A stretch of DNA of 64,000 nucleotides from Chrysoperla carnea. Taxonomy: Eukaryota > Arthropoda > Insecta > Neuroptera > Chrysopidae. This document shows, piece by piece, positions 59,002 to 64,000 of the stretch. The position numbers were made by a program, and so were the translations under genes. The notes under the pieces are model-generated. The model was not told where the DNA came from and searched no databases. It was given only the letters and a program-made list of their open reading frames with translations. Every line of letters begins with the position of its first letter. The stretch's first letter is position 1. The stretch spans positions 16,278,640 to 16,342,639 of the forward strand of contig NC_058342.1 in NCBI RefSeq assembly GCF_905475395.1. The letters are read 5' to 3'.

Positions 59002-59017
59002 CCAATCGTTCAGTTTA

Positions 59018-59210
59018 CATCTAGGCATAATAAATTTCGATTTTTGCCACAATTTCCTAGATCAGTTTTTTGTATTTTATAAATACGCATTTCGACTACC
59101 AAGTAGTCATCATCAGTAAGAATTAGCTAGTCGTGATTACTCTTGTTATGAATGTTACTCTTTGCTAATTTGGTGGCGGACTGGTGTGCAAAAATCGAAA
59201 TTTATTTCGA
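59018..59210. repeat. Minor inverted repeat near the foldback MITE
   Basis: AAATTTCGATTTTTGC at 59031-59046 is inverted at 59191-59206, and CATCTAGGCATA at 59018 resembles the end of the 59253 element. Confidence 0.55.
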
Positions 59211-59252
59211 AATATCCTAGAGTTGTCATTTATTATCTTCGATAATATTTAT

Positions 59253-59449
59253 ATCTAGGCATAAGCTTACCATGAGTATGACAGAGTACATGCGTTAAGC
59301 AATGCATCTAAGTAAGAGATATTATAGAAGCGTCTTACAACTATCTGAACCCATATTGAACCTTCAACACATGTCTATAACACCTCTTTCTTAGATACAT
59401 GGCTTAACGCATGTACTCTGTCATACTAGTGGTAGGCTTATGCCTAGAT
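59253..59449. mobile_element. Foldback MITE, 197 bp with about 65-bp arms
   Basis: Left arm ATCTAGGCATAAGCTTACCA and the exact inverse outer end at 59430-59449; arms continue through GTATGACAGAGTACATGCGT. A short loop separates them. No clear duplication at the ends. Confidence 0.85.
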
Positions 59450-59520
59450 GTAATCTGAACCCTAGACCCCAGGTATACATTATATGTACAGTTTCGCTTA
59501 AATACATAGATTCCAATGGT

Positions 59521-59634
59521 GTTTTTTCAGTGTTTTATTTTATTTATAAATTATAATGAATTTTTCCATACAATCTCAGTTTTTGGAATAGCCCTGATCT
59601 TATTTCGTCCCGATTATCGAGATTACTGTATATC
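59521..59634 (+). mobile_element. Fragment of the 44651-44972 MITE family
   Basis: Nearly identical to 36256-36393, ending TCCCGATTATCGAGATTACTG, with a 20-bp deletion. Confidence 0.7.
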
Positions 59635-61166
59635 ATAATTTTAACGATTTGTCGCCCCACATTTTCGCCCTGGATCGGGTCATGGGATGCGGATAGTTCT
59701 TGATGAGTAGATCAAATATCTTCCTATGGACACAAAGTCATTAGAAGAAAGGCTTTCGAGGTACGGGAGGGGTCAAAGTCAAAACATACGTAATAATACA
59801 AACCCTCAAAACCATATATCTGGCGTAATAATCGCCTGAGGAGAAAATTTACTCGCAAAGCGATAGGAATGCTAGCTTCTGAGCCACATTTTAAAAATTT
59901 GCAAATGTATGTTTATGAATGTGTTGTATAGTAGCATTTACCATGATCACAAATCGGATCATTTTTCGCGAAGATACAGATATCTGAATTTACAAGAATT
60001 TTTTTGATAATTACATTTGGGCGAAAATATGCGCAGGTGAGTGCATATGAGAGCTTTGAATTACGCAAATTGAAGATTAATTTGTCAATTATTAAATAGT
60101 TCTATTGCTTTCAATAGAAATCGAATACCTAAACAGTGGAAATTTGAATCAATTTTTGAATCAGAATTACCAAGTAAAATCCAGAAATAAATATTTGAAT
60201 CGTTATTTGAATGAAATATTTGAACTTCACAGGATTTTTTAGCGCTTCTTGTAAATTTTTACCCACTGAAATTGGGCAACATATAAAAAAACTTCACTTC
60301 AGGTTTTCTTGCAAAAATAATTTGAAAAAATAAAATTCGAGGATAATAGGGTGGATGCTGGCTCTAGAGAAAATCACGCAGTCTTTGAAATTGTCAGTTG
60401 ATCATATCCCAATACCGGTACCTTAGTTTGTGATAACAGCTGCGAGAAACAAAAGATAAAAAGCAATAACTCTTGCTGGAAGAACCACCAAGAAGAAAAA
60501 AAAAAAATATTTCCAACACAAAGAAAGTTAAACTGACAATTCAATTTCATTTTAAGTATCATCCCTGGTATCATCAAATTATATTTCAGGGATTAGTCTG
60601 ATCCCCAATAACCCTTTCTATTAATCCGAATTTTCAATTTTTGGTTTTTTTTAAAATGAGGTTTGCACGAAAATCTGAAGTGACAGAAGATAATGGATAT
60701 TATTTTTGGGTTTGCACTCTAAAAGACTTGCTAAAAAGTTTTTTCGGTTCATTGCACAATTCTGTCGCTATGAAGTGTCAAGTCAAGTCAATAACATATC
60801 AGTTCTCGAAATAGAATTGTGAAGATAGAAATGAATCAATACGTGAATCAGAGTTGTTAAATTCAATACTATCCTGATGTGTTACATAATTATTTGAATA
60901 AGAAAAACTTGGTAATTATAATTGACAATATTGATTAGACTTAGTTGTATTTGATACTATTATTGTGGATAATTTTATGAATCCCAAGAGTGCATTGAAC
61001 TTATGTTACCTGCCCTGATTCAATTAATCCGAATACTATTAGTATACACTTTGGTTCAACAAAAATGTTATTATTTATTATTATTTTCATAAAAACTTTA
61101 AAAACATATTATGTATGGTGGTTCCTCAATGGTTCTTCGTTTATGTCGAAGATGGACAAAAATATA
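59635..61166. other. Unassigned sequence
   Basis: No supported gene. Frames are short and interrupted. Confidence 0.4.
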
Positions 61167-62035
61167 CAGGAGGAGGTGGTCTAAAATGATCTCCCTAAGA
61201 AAAAATGTAATTTATAGCCAAACTATTCGACATATGTACAACGTCGAAATATTTCGTCGAGTTCTTTATTCAAATGTTACAATATTGGTTTGTAAATTTC
61301 TTTTAATCTGTTCAAATTTTTAGAACTATTCAATATTTCTCAAAAAGGATCGTTTTGATCGACCTAGTAAGGGTAGTAGGTAAAATGATCCCATTGCATT
61401 TTTTATCACACAGTTCACATAAAATATTAACTGTTCTTTTACATTGCATCAACGATTAGTATGAACACAAAAATCACTGGTAAAATATTATAATGTTACA
61501 CACAAAAAAGGGATCATTTTAGCCCATATAAAGGGGATCATTTTACCTGTAACGACATATTTGAATTTCATCATAAAAACTAATCTTAAAATTTATTATA
61601 CGAATTTGAAAATATCTTTTACATTACATCAACGATTAGTTTGAAAACAAAAAACACTGGTAAATTCATCTAAATCAACACATTCAAGACCCATTACATG
61701 ATGGGGGATCATTTTATCTATTATAATTTTACACACAAAAAAAGGAATCATTTTAGCCTATATAAAGGGGATCATTTTACCCGTAACGACATTTTTGAAT
61801 TTTGTCATAAAAATGACCTTAACGTTTATTATGCCTATGAAAATGTGTTATAATATTATTAAAAGTCAACAAAATCCAAAAGAAAAAACAGACAGCCGAC
61901 AAAAACTAATACAAAAAAAGAAATTTTACGTTCAAATTTGTCTTACCATAAATCATAAGCAGTAAAATTAATATTTTTACTACAAAACACAAATTAGCTT
62001 ATATATACATCACTATAAGTCTTTGTTAAAATTAC
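61167..62035 (-). mobile_element. TGATCC-family element, copy D, with internal duplication
   Basis: Begins CAGGAGGAGGTGGTCTAAAATG, the inverted terminus. About 180 bp at 61437-61610 is repeated, diverged, at 61617-61835. The second terminus is missing. Confidence 0.8.
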
Positions 62036-62488
62036 AAAAGAATTTTTTACTCTCAATTTCCTGCCGCTTGATTTATTTTAAATGGTCATAAATCTAAAAC
62101 TTTAATTATTTTGACTCTTCCACATATCATAGGCTAATAAATGTGGTAATTTTGATAATAGACTGAATTTCGGAATTAGAATATACAAAAAATATCATGC
62201 CGAAATCTGATTTAATTTCTTCCTTAGTTTGTAGAACAATAAATATATAATTTTATGCGGAACATTTTTGTAGACCATAAGGTATACGTTTGTTTATGTA
62301 GGTATATGTGATTCAATAATACCAAACGATTTAAATAATAGATTATTATAATGTAGGGCAAACATTAATAGTTACATTGGTGTTTTTAGCGAATGTTCTT
62401 CAAGAATAATCTTTCGAGGTTACACGAACATTTCATCAAATGTCCATCGATCCTCCTACACACCATCGATATAAGCCTTGTTAAAATC

Positions 62489-62904
62489 AGTGCTGCATTT
62501 AGCATTAGGCCTATGAGTAAAATGTATTGGATAATCTAATGATGGAATTTACATTTAAATTTGCTGCAATGTTAATTTTTTAATGGATCAATTGGATTTT
62601 ATCAGTATTAATCTTTATTGAAAAATGCTATGGATTATTAAAAAAAAAAAGAATGATGAATTGAATAATTTTGTAAGCACATTTACGTTCCTCAATGTTT
62701 TTCAATTTTTCAACAAAAGTATAAATTTTCTGCAAATAAAAATAAACAACTTTTATTTCGAACATTTTTTGGTAAATATCATTGTTTGCTCGTCCAAAAC
62801 TATAAAAGTTAAACAGTTGAAAATGTGGAAGATGCTTCAACTAATGATCCTGACCGAAAGGGTGGCATATCAAACCGAGCCTAGGGTGGCCTATATCCGC
62901 CACT
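62489..62904. mobile_element. Second copy of the CAGTGGCGG-type element
   Basis: Starts CAGTGCTGCATTTAGC, ends CCGCCACT, and matches 46567-47143 over most of its length (GATGGAATTTACATTTAAAT and following). Carries a HINE-like block at 62735-62795 like its partner, so the block was already present before the two copies spread. Confidence 0.7.
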
Positions 62905-64000
62905 AATTAAAATGTATATGAAAATATATTTAAGATAGCAGGCACTCTACCGTCCACGAATTTCGAGAAAAAATAGGATTAAGTGTTTTATGTAAATCGA
63001 TTCGAGAACATGTAGGTACGCATGTGCTTAAAACTCATATAAGTAAATCGGCAAAAATAATTAATTGAAAATACCACCAAATTTCCGGACAAAAGTCAGA
63101 AAACTTAACTCTTTTGCATTGAAAGTTGTATTTTGGTGTAGTTAGATAACAAACCCATCACAAACAGGTCACTCATGTTTTGTAAGCCGCAATTTACCTG
63201 CTCTTACAGATCAATTTACCCTGTCATTCAATTTACGTTTATTGTGTTTGTTAGTGCAATTAAGTAAGGATTTTTTTTATATTGAAGACGGATAGTGATT
63301 AAGAGAGCTTAAGACAAAAGTCCAAAAAAGTAGCAAGCAGTTCCCGATGAAACTTTGTAACTTATAATTCCAAAATCACCTTACGTGAAAACAAAAGCAA
63401 GCATAGAAGACAAAAAACGGTTCAGAAGTAAAAAAAATTAAAAAAAATTGAAGAAGAAAATGAAATACTTAGGGTTAGAGGACGAATATGACTAATCAAT
63501 TTTTTCTTATTATTGCCAAATAAAAGGTAATTTGCATCTCTGCAAGTCTTTTGTATCAATTTTAAGCATAAAAATCCCTTCATTTGATATAAATACTCCG
63601 CTATATGTGACATTTATTCAAATTTTAAACAATCTATTTCTATATTATCAAAGAAATGGGATAAAGTTCATTTTTCAATTTCTTAAATGACATTAGTACA
63701 ACCTGGATAACTTTAGATGGCAGTATATTCTATTTAAAATAATATAAATAACCATATAAATAATGTTTTATATAATCCATACGATGTGACGTTACTCAAT
63801 TTTTTCCAGATGACAGCACGTTCTTAACTTACCACGTGACCTAATTTGAGGCTCAAATACTTTATTTTGATTCAAAAACGAGTTTTCGGGCACATGGTTG
63901 CCCCTGAAACATTTCGGGCTGCTAACAACGATTAACTATTAAATTTTTAACTATGCAAATTTTTTTCAGACATCTCACAATGTGCAGTTAACGAATGTTA
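62905..64000. other. Unassigned AT-rich sequence to window end
   Basis: No supported feature. Confidence 0.4.

Noticed and set aside
61111-61323. 70-codon frame on the + strand
   Set aside because: It is the terminal part of TGATCC copy D read through.

Overview
This is an AT-rich eukaryotic nuclear window that looks like an insect genome. The signs are spliced GT-AG genes, a tandem array of insect-type tRNA-Phe genes, retroposons with (CCTAA)n tails matching the common insect telomere repeat, and a dense mix of small transposons. The order cannot be fixed from this sequence. TTAGG-type tails and HINE/DINE-like repeats with a (GTCY)n microsatellite fit many orders.

The one gene I recognise is on the + strand at 38966-53524. 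It has eight coding exons that splice in phase to a 737-residue protein: a long disordered N-terminal part, a PH domain and a RhoGAP domain of the ARHGAP9/12/15/27 type with an intact arginine finger. A second candidate coding exon (14169-14480) ends at a good 5' splice site, but its gene is not recognised. It could be an alternative first exon of the RhoGAP gene or belong to another gene. At 6602-7858 lies a 157-bp-period tandem array with seven full-length tRNA-Phe(GAA) copies and two deleted ones.

Nearly everything else is mobile-element debris. Region by region: 1-6600 holds a decayed LINE with RNase H, a Tigger-like MITE, HINE copies and a 626-bp hAT MITE; 7900-14100 holds a HINE inverted composite, a pseudogene of a multicopy arthropod gene family and tandem repeats; 14500-38800 holds HINE copies, two copies of a TA-targeting 'TGATCC' element, SINEs of two families, a Helitron helicase remnant and a TIR element with a 10-bp duplication; introns of the RhoGAP gene carry a 2-kb palindrome with a nested foldback, another foldback, MITEs, a TGATCC element, a 5'-truncated LINE with a 58-bp target duplication and a full-length SINE; 54000-64000 holds a HINE, a complete 501-bp non-autonomous Helitron, a foldback with 140-bp arms, a 561-bp hAT MITE and a fourth TGATCC element.

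No operon, CRISPR or bacterial-type system is present. The most interesting signals are structural: a LINE and SINEs sharing a telomere-like tail, a natural empty site that defines a TA target duplication, long intronic palindromes that would be transcribed as hairpins, and the homogenised tRNA-Phe array with a shared T-stem mismatch.
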